Positions 37,466 to 44,628 of a stretch of 64,000 nucleotides of DNA are shown one piece after another. Numbering within the stretch: position 1 is the first letter of the stretch; each line of letters opens with the position of its first letter. Source of the stretch: Streptomyces luteogriseus (GTDB taxonomy: Bacteria; Actinomycetota; Actinomycetes; Streptomycetales; Streptomycetaceae). The DNA lies in assembly GCF_014205055.1 (NCBI RefSeq), contig NZ_JACHMS010000001.1, positions 5,146,001-5,210,000 on the forward strand. The letters are read 5' to 3'. The translations under genes and the position numbers were made by a program. The notes under the pieces were generated by a model that saw only the letters and a program-made list of their open reading frames with translations, did no database searches and was not told the DNA's origin.

Positions 37466-37903
37466 ATGCCGTGGTTCGCGTGGCTGCTCGCTGCTGCGGC
37501 GCTGGGTGCCGCGGAGTTTTTCACCCTGACCCTTGTCTTCGGGCTGCTGGCGGGCGCCGCGCTGGTCGCCGCCGTGGTCGCCGGCGTCGGCATCGGCCTG
37601 TCCGGCCAGCTCCTGGCCCTGGTGGCAGCGGCGGCGGCGGGCCTCGTCCTCGTCCGTCCCGTCGCGCTGCGGCACATGGAACAGCAGCCCCTCATCCGCG
37701 ACGGCAGCGACGCGCTGATCGGCAAGCGGGCCGAGGTCATGCAGGAAGTCACCGCGACCCGTGGCCTGATCAAACTCTCCGGCGAGGAATGGTCCGCCCG
37801 CGCCCTCGACGAGAGCCATGTGATCCCGGTGGGAGCGCTGGTCGACGTCATGGAGATCGAAGGCGCCACCGCCATCGTCTATCCCCGCGAGCTCCTTCCC
37901 TGA
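37466..37903 (+). CDS. NfeD family membrane protein
   Basis: A 145-residue short NfeD (NfeD1b type). Two to three N-terminal helices (MPWFAWLLAAAALGAAEFFTLTLVFGLLAGAALVAAVV, then LLALVAAAAAGLVLVRPV) precede a C-terminal OB-fold domain (ALIGKRAEVMQEVTATRGLIKLSGEEWSAR to ALVDVMEIEGATAIVYP). Such proteins are encoded next to flotillin-like SPFH proteins, as here, and are thought to act with them in organising membrane regions. The start follows AAGAAGGGCG. The SPFH gene begins 29 bases after its stop. Confidence 0.9.
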   Translation: MPWFAWLLAAAALGAAEFFTLTLVFGLLAGAALVAAVVAGVGIGLSGQLLALVAAAAAGLVLVRPVALRHMEQQPLIRDGSDALIGKRAEVMQEVTATRGLIKLSGEEWSARALDESHVIPVGALVDVMEIEGATAIVYPRELLP

Positions 37904-37932
37904 ACGGCTGAACACGCAGCAACGGAGGCACT

Positions 37933-39027
37933 GTGGAACCAGTTGTCATCCCCATCCTCGTGGCGGCCCTCGTCATCGTCTTCCTCGTGGCCTCCACCGT
38001 GCGGATCGTCCCTCAGGCCCGCCGCTACAACGTAGAGCGCTTCGGCCGCTACCGCCGGACGCTGCAACCCGGGCTGAACCTGCTCCTGCCGGTGGCGGAC
38101 CGCATCAACACCAAACTCGACGTGCGAGAGCAGGTCTATTCATCCGATCCCAGGCCGGTGATCACCGAGGACAACCTCGTGGTCAACATCGACACCGTCC
38201 TCTACTACCAGATCACCGATCCGCGGGCGGCGGCCTACGAGGTCGCCGACTACCTGCAGGCGATCGATCAGCTCACCGTGACCACGCTCCGGAACGTCAT
38301 CGGCAGCATGGACCTGGAGGAGACGCTCACCTCGCGCGAGGAGATCAACTCCCGGCTGCGCGCGGTCCTCGACGACGCCACCGGCAAGTGGGGCATCAGG
38401 GTCAACCGCGTCGAGATCAAGGCCATCGATCCACCGCACACCATCAAGGAAGCGATGGAGAAGCAGATGCGGGCCGAGCGGGACAAGCGCGCTGCCATCC
38501 TGCACGCCGAGGGCGAGCGACAGGCCAAGATCCTCACGGCGGAAGGCACGAAGCAGAAGGACATCCTGGAAGCCCAGGGCACGCAACAAGCCATGATCCT
38601 GCGGGCGGACGGTGAAGCGAAGGCGGTGGAGCTCGTCTTCCAGGCCGTCCACCGCAACAATGCCGACGCGAAGATCCTGGCCTACAAGTATCTGGAGACG
38701 CTCCCGCACCTGGCGAACAGCGACAACAACACGTTCTGGGTGATCCCGGGGGAGCTGACCGAGGCGATCCGGACCGTCACCACCGCATTCGGCGACCAGT
38801 CGGCGGCGCAACCGCAGGCAGCAGCCGACGCCGGCGCTGACCACACGTCGGCCGAAGGCGGGACTCCGGAGCTCGACGCAGGATGGCCGGCTTCTCTCGA
38901 CGCCGCCGCGGCGGCCGACGAGGCGGGGAGGCAGGCCGCTGCCGCGGTGAGCGACGCCAAGGCCGAGGCCGAGGCCGCGAAGTCGCCTCAGACACCGCGC
39001 CGGGGCCAGACGCCCGGTGGCGGCTGA
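37933..39027 (+). CDS. SPFH/Band 7 protein (flotillin/stomatin-like)
   Basis: A 364-residue membrane-associated scaffold. One N-terminal helix (VIPILVAALVIVFLVASTV) precedes the SPFH domain (RIVPQARRYNVERFGRYRRTLQPGLNLLLP to about residue 190). A coiled coil follows, with repeated Glu-Gly-Ala pattern (GERQAKILTAEGTKQKDILEAQG), then a conserved LANSDNNTFWVIPGEL segment. An Ala-rich tail from about 300 looks variable. It forms an operon with nfeD. After its TGA the same frame stays open for 71 codons. Confidence 0.92.
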   Translation: MEPVVIPILVAALVIVFLVASTVRIVPQARRYNVERFGRYRRTLQPGLNLLLPVADRINTKLDVREQVYSSDPRPVITEDNLVVNIDTVLYYQITDPRAAAYEVADYLQAIDQLTVTTLRNVIGSMDLEETLTSREEINSRLRAVLDDATGKWGIRVNRVEIKAIDPPHTIKEAMEKQMRAERDKRAAILHAEGERQAKILTAEGTKQKDILEAQGTQQAMILRADGEAKAVELVFQAVHRNNADAKILAYKYLETLPHLANSDNNTFWVIPGELTEAIRTVTTAFGDQSAAQPQAAADAGADHTSAEGGTPELDAGWPASLDAAAAADEAGRQAAAAVSDAKAEAEAAKSPQTPRRGQTPGGG

Positions 39028-39243
39028 GCCCACTCCCGGGCGAGGATCGTCGGCACCACGGTCGCCGGTCTCTGGTACGGGATCACCGGACTGGCCGTCG
39101 GCGAGGGCGGTTCGGGGTGCGCCGCCCTGCTCGTCCTGTACATGGGGCTGATGCGGGCGGGGCGGGCGCTGATCGGCGTCGCCGTGCTCGCGGTCTGCCT
39201 CGCCCTTCAAGCGCCCGAGCTCCTGCCGGCTCTCCGCTCCTGA
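39028..39243 (+). other. Open frame with membrane-protein character, no start codon
   Basis: Directly after the SPFH stop, in the same phase, 71 codons read RIVGTTVAGLWYGITGLAVG, CAALLVLYMGLMRAGRALIG and VAVLAVCLALQAPELLPALRS before TGA. The first ATG is at 39133, leaving 36 residues. It looks like the tail of a small membrane protein whose start was lost, or an extension reached only by readthrough. Confidence 0.45.
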
Positions 39244-39306
39244 CCGAGGGCACTGTCCGTCGCCCTGAGGCCACCGGCCGGGCCGCATCCCGGTTTCGTC
39301 CGCGAA

Positions 39307-39334
39307 GGCCGCGGAGAGTGACTCCTCCGCGGCC
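39307..39334. terminator. Hairpin terminator after the SPFH operon
   Basis: GGCCGCGGAG (39307-39316) pairs with CTCCGCGGCC (39325-39334). It lies between the plus-strand operon and minus-strand debris. Confidence 0.7.
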
Positions 39335-39353
39335 CTCGCTGCGTGTATCCCGG

Positions 39354-39437
39354 TCAGTGGCTGCCGGCGAGCTCGCCGCTGAGCGTCTTGTGGATCCGGG
39401 CGCTGGGCTCGTTCAGGCCGATGATCTCGACGGTCTT
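39354..39437 (-). pseudogene. C-terminal remnant of a SulP-type transporter STAS domain
   Basis: Twenty-seven codons ending in TGA read KTVEIIGLNEPSARIHKTL then SGELAGSH. This resembles the last helix of the STAS domain of SulP-family anion transporters. Upstream the frame loses all resemblance at about 39440. It is too short to be a gene, and the identification rests on pattern memory alone. Confidence 0.45.
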
Positions 39438-39530
39438 GCCCCTGGATCCACCTACGGCTGCCCGCCCTCGTGGTGGCCGGTGCCCCGGCTGATGACCTGC
39501 GTCAGGCAGAGGGCGCGCAGTGCGGCGCGA

Positions 39531-39563
39531 GGCCGTGACCGGTCCCCCGTTCCGGTCACGGCC
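39531..39563 (-). terminator. Hairpin downstream of arsI
   Basis: GGCCGTGACCGG pairs perfectly with CCGGTCACGGCC across a 9-base loop, 36 bases past the arsI stop. Confidence 0.7.
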
Positions 39564-39598
39564 CCGCTGGTGTGGGGGTTGGCCATCGGTGTGCGGTG

Positions 39599-40057
39599 TC
39601 AGCAGCAGCCGCCTGTGACGGCCGGTTCCTCGGTGTCGGCATCGGCCGGATCGGTGCAGCAGGTGCTGCCCTGCTGCTTGGCGAGGGGCCCGGCGTCTGC
39701 CTTGACCACGTACACCTCCCAGGGTTCCCGGCCGGGACCGTGCACCCAGACCTTGTCCTGGAGGGCGTAGCAACAGGTGGTGTCGCCCTCCTCGGTGGTG
39801 GCCAGGCCGGCCTCGCTCAGCCGGGCGGTGGCGGCGTGGACGGCCTCGGTCGATGCGACTTCGACGCCGAGATGGTCCAGCCGGGTGTCCTCGCCCGCCC
39901 GTCCCTCGATCAGTACGAGCTTGAGCGGCGGCTCGGCGATGGCGAAGTTGGCGTATCCGTCACGGAGTTTGGCGGGCTCGGTGCCGAACAGCTTGCTGTA
40001 GAAGACGACGGACGCGTCGAGATCAGCGACGCGGAGGGCCAGCTGAACGCGGGACAT
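39599..40057 (-). CDS. arsI: ArsI/CadI-family metalloenzyme (C-As lyase type)
   Basis: A 152-residue vicinal-oxygen-chelate protein. RVQLALRVADLDASVVFYSKLFG and LDHLGVEVAS form the VOC metal-binding core. The Cys pair in TTCCYALQDKVWV with GREPWEVYVV is the signature of ArsI, which cleaves the carbon-arsenic bond of methylarsenite and aromatic arsenicals, and of related CadI proteins. The Cys-rich tail (STCCTD, TGGCC) may bind more metal. A strong AGGAGG precedes the ATG at 40057. It follows the arsO-type gene by 32 bases, so both are in one operon under ArsR control. This is not the anti-anti-sigma factor also named ArsI. Confidence 0.9.
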   Translation of the reverse strand: MSRVQLALRVADLDASVVFYSKLFGTEPAKLRDGYANFAIAEPPLKLVLIEGRAGEDTRLDHLGVEVASTEAVHAATARLSEAGLATTEEGDTTCCYALQDKVWVHGPGREPWEVYVVKADAGPLAKQQGSTCCTDPADADTEEPAVTGGCC

Positions 40058-40089
40058 GGCGTACCTCCTGCTCGAGGGGTGATCGGTGG

Positions 40090-41454
40090 TCAGCAACCGC
40101 CGGTGGCGGTAGGGGTTCCGGTGTCGATCCGCAGGGTGGCCGGGGCGCCGCAGCATCCGCCGCCCCGGCCGTTCTGGGCCGCGTCGGGTTCGTCGTACAG
40201 TCCCGCGCCTCCGCACACGCCGGTCTCGGGCAGGGTCAGCTCGACGCGTTCGGCGGCCTCGCGGTCGCCGGCGATCGCGGCGCTGATGGAGCGGACCTGC
40301 TCGTAGCCGGTCATGGCGAGGAACGTGGGGGCGCGGCCGTAGGACTTCATGCCGACCAGGTAGATGTCCTGCTCCGGGTGGGAGAGCTCGTTCACGCCGT
40401 GCGGGTAGACGGTTCCGCAGGAGTGCACGTTCGGGTCGATCAGCGGGGCCAGGGCCGTCGGCGCCCGCAGACGCTCGTCCAGTCCGAGACGGACCTCGGA
40501 AAGGAAGGACAGGTCGGGGCGGAAGCCGGTCAGCACGATGACCTCGTCGACCGGGTCCAGTCGGCGGCCGTCCTCGGCGACCAGGACCAGCTGGTCGCCG
40601 ACGCGGTCCACCATGGCTGTACGGAAGCCGGTGACCGCGCTCGCACAGCCGTTCTCGACGGCGGCCTTGGCGCGCAGGCCCAGGGCGCCGCGCGCGGGCA
40701 GCTCGTCGGCCTCGCCTCCGCCGAAGGTGTGTGCGCCGATGCCGCGTCGCAGGACCCACGTCGCGTGCGTGCCCTGCTCCTCCTCGGCCAGGTCGGCGAG
40801 GTGGGCCAGCGTGGTGAAGGCGGAGGCGCCGGAGCCGATGACCGCGGTGCGCTTGCCTGCGTGGCGGGCACGGACGGCCGGGTCCTCGAGGTCGGGGACG
40901 CGGTAGGAGATGCGGTCGGCGGCGGTCTTCTCGCCGAGGGCGGGCAGGCCGTCGGCGCCCATCGGACCGGGGGTGGACCAGGTGCCGGAGGCATCGATCA
41001 CGGCGCGGGCGGTGATCCGCTCCTCGCGGCCGTCCGTCCCCAGGGTGTGGATGGTGAAGGGCTGCTCGTCGCGATCGGCGTCGACGGTGCGGTCGCGGCC
41101 CGCGCGGGCGACGCCGGTCACCGTGACGCCGTAGCGAACCTTGTCGCCGAGGGCGGCGGCGAGCGGCTGCAGGTACTGCTCGGCCCAGTCGCCGCCGGTC
41201 GGGTAGGCGGTGTCATCGGGGCGCACCCAGCCGGTGGGGGCGAGGAGCTTCTCGGCGGCCGGGTCGGTGACCTCGGCCCACGGTGAGAACAGCCGCACAT
41301 GCGCCCAGTCGCGTACGGCGGTGCCCGCGGACGGCCCGGCTTCGAGGACCAGGGGCTCGATACCGCGCTCGACCAGGTGGGCGGCGGCGGCCAGGCCGAT
41401 CGGGCCGGCACCGATGACCACGACGGGCGACTGGTCGGTGGTGGACGCGTTCAC
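40090..41454 (-). CDS. arsO: ArsO-type flavin-dependent monooxygenase
   Basis: A 454-residue FAD/NAD(P)-binding protein. The N-terminal Rossmann motif is VVVIGAGPIGLAAAAHL, a second nucleotide motif is TAVIGSGASAFTTLAHL, and VIVLTGFRPDLSFL is the ATG-like motif. A Cys-rich C-terminus (GVCGGAG, GGGCCGAP, ATGGC) is unusual for the superfamily and hints at arsenic or metal binding. Genes of this kind (arsO) recur in Streptomyces arsenic clusters; the exact reaction is not settled. GTG 41454 is preceded by AGGGGAG. It is the first gene of the arsO-arsI operon and is transcribed away from a 32-bp operator. Confidence 0.85.
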   Translation of the reverse strand: MNASTTDQSPVVVIGAGPIGLAAAAHLVERGIEPLVLEAGPSAGTAVRDWAHVRLFSPWAEVTDPAAEKLLAPTGWVRPDDTAYPTGGDWAEQYLQPLAAALGDKVRYGVTVTGVARAGRDRTVDADRDEQPFTIHTLGTDGREERITARAVIDASGTWSTPGPMGADGLPALGEKTAADRISYRVPDLEDPAVRARHAGKRTAVIGSGASAFTTLAHLADLAEEEQGTHATWVLRRGIGAHTFGGGEADELPARGALGLRAKAAVENGCASAVTGFRTAMVDRVGDQLVLVAEDGRRLDPVDEVIVLTGFRPDLSFLSEVRLGLDERLRAPTALAPLIDPNVHSCGTVYPHGVNELSHPEQDIYLVGMKSYGRAPTFLAMTGYEQVRSISAAIAGDREAAERVELTLPETGVCGGAGLYDEPDAAQNGRGGGCCGAPATLRIDTGTPTATGGC

Positions 41455-41512
41455 GAGACTCCCCTTTGCTTCGACATTCGTCGATGGCTTGTGCAGTCAG
41501 CATGGCACCTGC

Positions 41513-41544
41513 TTCGATAAGCGTCAACATAGACATTCATCGAA
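41513..41544. promoter_or_regulatory. ArsR operator copy 1 (arsO promoter)
   Basis: A 32-bp dyad TTCGAT-N20-ATCGAA with GTCAACATAGA in its centre, aligned base for base with the site over the arsR start. A second small dyad TTCGAC-ATTC-GTCGA is at 41470-41484. Confidence 0.8.
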
Positions 41545-41562
41545 TCTAAGGGGGGTTGGCCG

Positions 41563-42150
41563 ATGGAGCACGCTGACGTCGTGGTGATGGGCGGCGGCGG
41601 TCCGGGCCGGCCGCAGGGCATGCCCTCCTGCGGCAGGGCGAACTGAAGGGCGTGGCCGGTTGGTGACAGCGGCCGCGGTCGCAGCGTCCGGCGCTTTCGG
41701 CCGTCCGTGCCGACCGACGCTGCCGGGGCAGGACGACTTCACCGGCCCGGTGGCGCACGCCGCCGACTACCGCAGCCCAGTCCCGTTCGCCGGGCGGCGG
41801 GTCGTCGTGGTCGGGGCGGGAAACCCTGCGGTGCAGATTGCCGCCGAGCTCGCCCAGGTGACCCGGTGACGCTCGCGAGCCGGGGCCCGGTGAAGCTCGC
41901 CCGGCCTCGCATCCTCGGCCGCGACCTGCACTTCCGGCTCGCCCGCACCGGCCTGGACGCGGCGCCGCTCGGCCGTTTGGTGCGGACTCCTCCGACGCAG
42001 CTGGTCATCCGGCCACTCCCGCAGCGGGACGGCATCTCTGTCACCCACCCGGGTCCGGCGTTCGTCGGGCTTGAGTGGCAGCGCACCTGTCGTCCGGCTC
42101 CCGGCGCGGCGTCGGCCGGGACGCCGGTCGTGTGGCGCGGCACCGCTCCT
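41563..42150 (+). pseudogene. Decayed flavin-dependent monooxygenase gene
   Basis: Pieces of one FAD monooxygenase occur in order but in different frames. MEHADVVVMGGG begins at ATG 41563. GPAAGHALLRQGELK follows after a frame change. A gap of roughly 100 residues is lost, then ASGAFGRPCRPTLPGQDDF, RSPVPFAGRRVVVVGAGNP and AVQIAAELAQV appear, ending in a stop at 41867-41869. VTLASRGPVKLARPRILGRD and TQLVI continue in another frame. The remainder to about 42150 is unrecognisable. It lies between the two ArsR operators, so it was probably once the ArsR-controlled gene transcribed rightwards. Confidence 0.8.
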
Positions 42151-42198
42151 GGCGGCTCACCTCGCCCGCGGCTGAGCCGTTCGCCCCTCGCGCACTGG

Positions 42199-42230
42199 TT
42201 CGACGTATGTCAACATAGATGTATGTCGAA
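42199..42230. promoter_or_regulatory. ArsR operator copy 2 (arsR promoter/start)
   Basis: TTCGAC-N20-GTCGAA, 32 bp, with GTCAACATAGA at the same offset as copy 1. Its right arm overlaps the arsR start codon (42223), which suggests direct autorepression. Confidence 0.8.
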
Positions 42231-42600
42231 TACGAGCGTGTTGCCGCTGATCGAGGCCGAGGGACCCGAGGCCGTCGCGCCGTGCTGCCCGCCGCTCACC
42301 GAGCGTCCGTTCACCGCGGAGGAGGCCGAGACGGCCGCGCGGATGTTCAAGGCGCTCGGCGACCCGGTGCGGCTGCGCCTGTTCTCGGCCGTGGCCTCGC
42401 ACGCGGCCGGTGAGGCGTGCGTGTGCGACATCTCCGACGTCGGCGTCTCCCAGCCGACCGTCTCCCATCACCTGAAGAAGCTCAAGGAGGCCGGGCTGCT
42501 GACCTCCGAGCGGCGAGGTACCTGGGTGTACTACCGGGTCGAGCCCTCGGTGCTGGCGGCCATGGGCAAGCTGCTCACCCTGGGGCCGGCTGCTGTCTGA
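42223..42600 (+). CDS. arsR: ArsR family arsenic-responsive repressor
   Basis: A 125-residue winged-helix repressor. The DNA-recognition helix is in VSQPTVSHHLKKLKEAGLL, followed by the wing TSERRGTWVYYRV. Candidate As(III) ligands are the adjacent Cys21-Cys22 near the N-terminus and Cys66/Cys68 in EACVCDISD. The N-terminal Cys pair plus one later Cys recalls the Corynebacterium ArsR type rather than the E. coli CxCxxC type. The ATG at 42223 lies inside the operator. Likely targets are itself, the arsO-arsI operon and formerly the decayed monooxygenase. Confidence 0.93.
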   Translation: MSNTSVLPLIEAEGPEAVAPCCPPLTERPFTAEEAETAARMFKALGDPVRLRLFSAVASHAAGEACVCDISDVGVSQPTVSHHLKKLKEAGLLTSERRGTWVYYRVEPSVLAAMGKLLTLGPAAV

Positions 42601-42674
42601 CCGCCCCCGCGGTTCGGGCTGGGGCCGGACGGGGGCGAGCCCAACCGGGCTCACCCTGAGGTTCCGGGCCCCGG

Positions 42675-42836
42675 TCACGAGGTCCGTGCCAGGCCGCTCT
42701 TCTCCGGGCGGCGCGCGGCGGAGGTGCGGTGAGCCGCGGCGCATCGGCCGCACAGCAGCCGCCGTACCGGTGGCTCGGTGGCCACCGGGCGGGAGATCGG
42801 CTTGGTGCAGGTCAGGACGAGCGTCTCGCCGAGCAC
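42675..42836 (-). CDS. Possible small Cys-containing protein
   Basis: Fifty-three codons from GTG 42836 read VLGETLVLTCTKPISRP, then PPVRRLLCGRCAAAHRTS, ending GLARTS. The CxxC in LLCGRC and a preceding Cys could form a zinc knuckle. There is no good ribosome site, and I cannot confirm conservation. Apart from this, 42601-43012 holds only the regulator's promoter region. Confidence 0.25.
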   Translation of the reverse strand: MLGETLVLTCTKPISRPVATEPPVRRLLCGRCAAAHRTSAARRPEKSGLARTS

Positions 42837-42956
42837 GCCCGAATCCGCACCCACCTGGTCGTGCCGGCCGAGTACCTGGCCACTGAGCGGCTCGACGCGC
42901 TCGCACCCATCGAGGGCGCTCACGGCTGCGGCCTGCCCACCCGCCCGGCTTGCCGC

Positions 42957-42976
42957 TCTGCATATGCTCATGCAGA
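42957..42976. promoter_or_regulatory. Palindrome before the RpiR-type regulator
   Basis: TCTGCAT-ATGCTC-ATGCAGA is a perfect dyad with 7-bp arms, 36 bases before the start codon. CTGAATAG (42988-42995) lies between it and the gene and is the reverse complement of CTATTCAG in the hutU spacer. Confidence 0.6.
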
Positions 42977-43012
42977 ATCCTCAGCTACTGAATAGGCGAG
43001 GGGGAGCACGTC

Positions 43013-43855
43013 ATGAGCGTGACCGACAGCCCTGCCGCGCGGCTGCAGGCGCTCTTCGAGGGCCACCGGCTCACGCCGACCCAGCGGCGCATCGCGCACA
43101 GCATGGTGCGGCGCGCCGCCGACGTGCCGTTCCTGTCGAGTGTGGAGCTCGCCGAGCTGGCCGGGGTCAGCCAGCCGTCCGTGACCCGCTTCGCCGTCGC
43201 CCTCGGCTTCGACGGCTACCCCGCGCTGCGCCGCCATCTGCGCGAGGTCGCCCCCGCCGAACCCGCCGCGGACGCCGGGTCGCACAACGAGTACCAGCAG
43301 GCCGTCGAGGCCGAGATCGAGAACCTGAGGCACCTGGCGGAGGCACTGGCCGACCCCGGACCCGTCCAGCGCGCGGGACGCCTCCTCGCGGCCTCCCGCC
43401 CGCTGCTCGTCCTCGGCCTGCGGGCGGCCGCGGCCCAGGCACACGGCTTCGCCTACTTCGCCGCCAAGGTCCATCCCGACGTACGGCTGCTCGGTGAGGG
43501 CGGCACGATGCTCCAGGACCGCATCGACGCCGCCGTCCGGGCCGGCGCGAGCACGCTGCTCTGTTTCGCGCTGCCCCGGCACCCCCGCGAGGTCGTCGAC
43601 ACCCTCGCCTACGCCAAGGAGGCCGGGCTGACCGTCGTCACGGTCGCCGACTCCGCCTTCGCGCCCGTCGCCAAGGTGTCCGACCTGCTGCTGCCCGCCG
43701 CCGTCGGCACCGGCCTCGCCTTCGACACGGCCTGCGCGCCGATGCTGCTCGGCCGGGTGCTGCTGGAGGCCATGTGCGACGGCCTGCCCCAGGCCCAGTC
43801 CCGCCTGGAGGAGTTCGACACGAAGGCGGCGGCGCGGGGCCTGTTCGTCGACTGA
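43013..43855 (+). CDS. MurR/RpiR family transcriptional regulator
   Basis: A 280-residue regulator. The N-terminal HTH_6 domain reads LTPTQRRIAHSMVRRAADVPFLSSVELAELAGVSQPSVTRFAVALGF, and the C-terminal SIS domain (about 115-250) includes LLVLGLRAAAAQAHGFAYFAAKV. SIS domains usually sense phospho-sugars, but members of this family also control amino-acid catabolism. It is the only regulator near the hut genes and shares a CTGAATAG motif with the hutU promoter region, so I infer that it controls histidine use. The ATG at 43013 follows GAGGGGGAG. Confidence 0.9.
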   Translation: MSVTDSPAARLQALFEGHRLTPTQRRIAHSMVRRAADVPFLSSVELAELAGVSQPSVTRFAVALGFDGYPALRRHLREVAPAEPAADAGSHNEYQQAVEAEIENLRHLAEALADPGPVQRAGRLLAASRPLLVLGLRAAAAQAHGFAYFAAKVHPDVRLLGEGGTMLQDRIDAAVRAGASTLLCFALPRHPREVVDTLAYAKEAGLTVVTVADSAFAPVAKVSDLLLPAAVGTGLAFDTACAPMLLGRVLLEAMCDGLPQAQSRLEEFDTKAAARGLFVD

Positions 43856-43944
43856 CGGCACGGGCGCGGTTTTTAAGACTCGTCTCACGTTGCGTCGCTA
43901 CCGTACGGCTCCCAGAGGCTTCGGAGACCGGACGGAGGCTGGAC

Positions 43945-44529
43945 GTGACGCGCGGAGGACAGGGACTGGCCCGAGTGGCCGTCGTCGTACGGGCGGGGGC
44001 GGCCCCGCTGTGGTGGCTGGGCGTTCTCGCGGCGGGCATCGGCCTGCTCGCACCGGGCCTGACCGGACGCCGTATCGGCGTCCTGGCCGGAGCGGCCCTC
44101 TTCGTCCTCGCGACGGCGGTGGTCGCCCGCGCACGCCGCAAGCGCTACACGGCCCTGGCCGCCGCCGCGTCCCGGGCCGGCAAGCACGACGTACTCCAGG
44201 ATCGCGCGGTCACGGTACGCAACTGGCGCCGGGGCCACCGCTGGTGGCTCCTCCTCGCCTTCCTCGCCGCCCTGGGCAGCGCCTTCGCGGCCCCCGCGGC
44301 CGGGGGCATGCTGCTGGCCGGCTGCGGCGCGGGCCTGTGGCTGAAGTCGGCCTGGCTGGGCCGCCGCGAGCAGGCCGGCGAGGCGCTGCTGTGGGTCCGC
44401 GTGGACTGGCTGCGCGGAGGAGCGGCGCATCCGGCCGGCAAGCGCGTGAAGGCGTACCGCAGCACGGGCATCGCGGCGGGAGACGCCGCACCGGGAGGCG
44501 CACGAAGGAAGTCACCGGCGCTGGTGTGA
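43945..44529 (+). CDS. Hypothetical membrane protein
   Basis: A 194-residue protein with four hydrophobic segments in two pairs: WWLGVLAAGIGLLAP and IGVLAGAALFVLATAVV, then WWLLLAFLAALGSAFAA and GGMLLAGCGAGLWL. Basic loops lie between and at the end (KRVKAYRSTG), giving an inside-facing tail. I do not recognise the family. GTG 43945 is preceded by GGAGGCT and is the best start. It lies between the RpiR regulator and the convergent LysA-like gene, with a 90-base spacer to the regulator. Confidence 0.75.
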   Translation: MTRGGQGLARVAVVVRAGAAPLWWLGVLAAGIGLLAPGLTGRRIGVLAGAALFVLATAVVARARRKRYTALAAAASRAGKHDVLQDRAVTVRNWRRGHRWWLLLAFLAALGSAFAAPAAGGMLLAGCGAGLWLKSAWLGRREQAGEALLWVRVDWLRGGAAHPAGKRVKAYRSTGIAAGDAAPGGARRKSPALV

Positions 44530-44628
44530 CCCGGCAGTGGTGCGCCCACCCAGGGGCGCACCGCTGTATCGATGTGCGGCTCCGCCGCGTGGGCGAGACG
44601 AGCCGCGACGCACCCGAGGCCGCAAACC

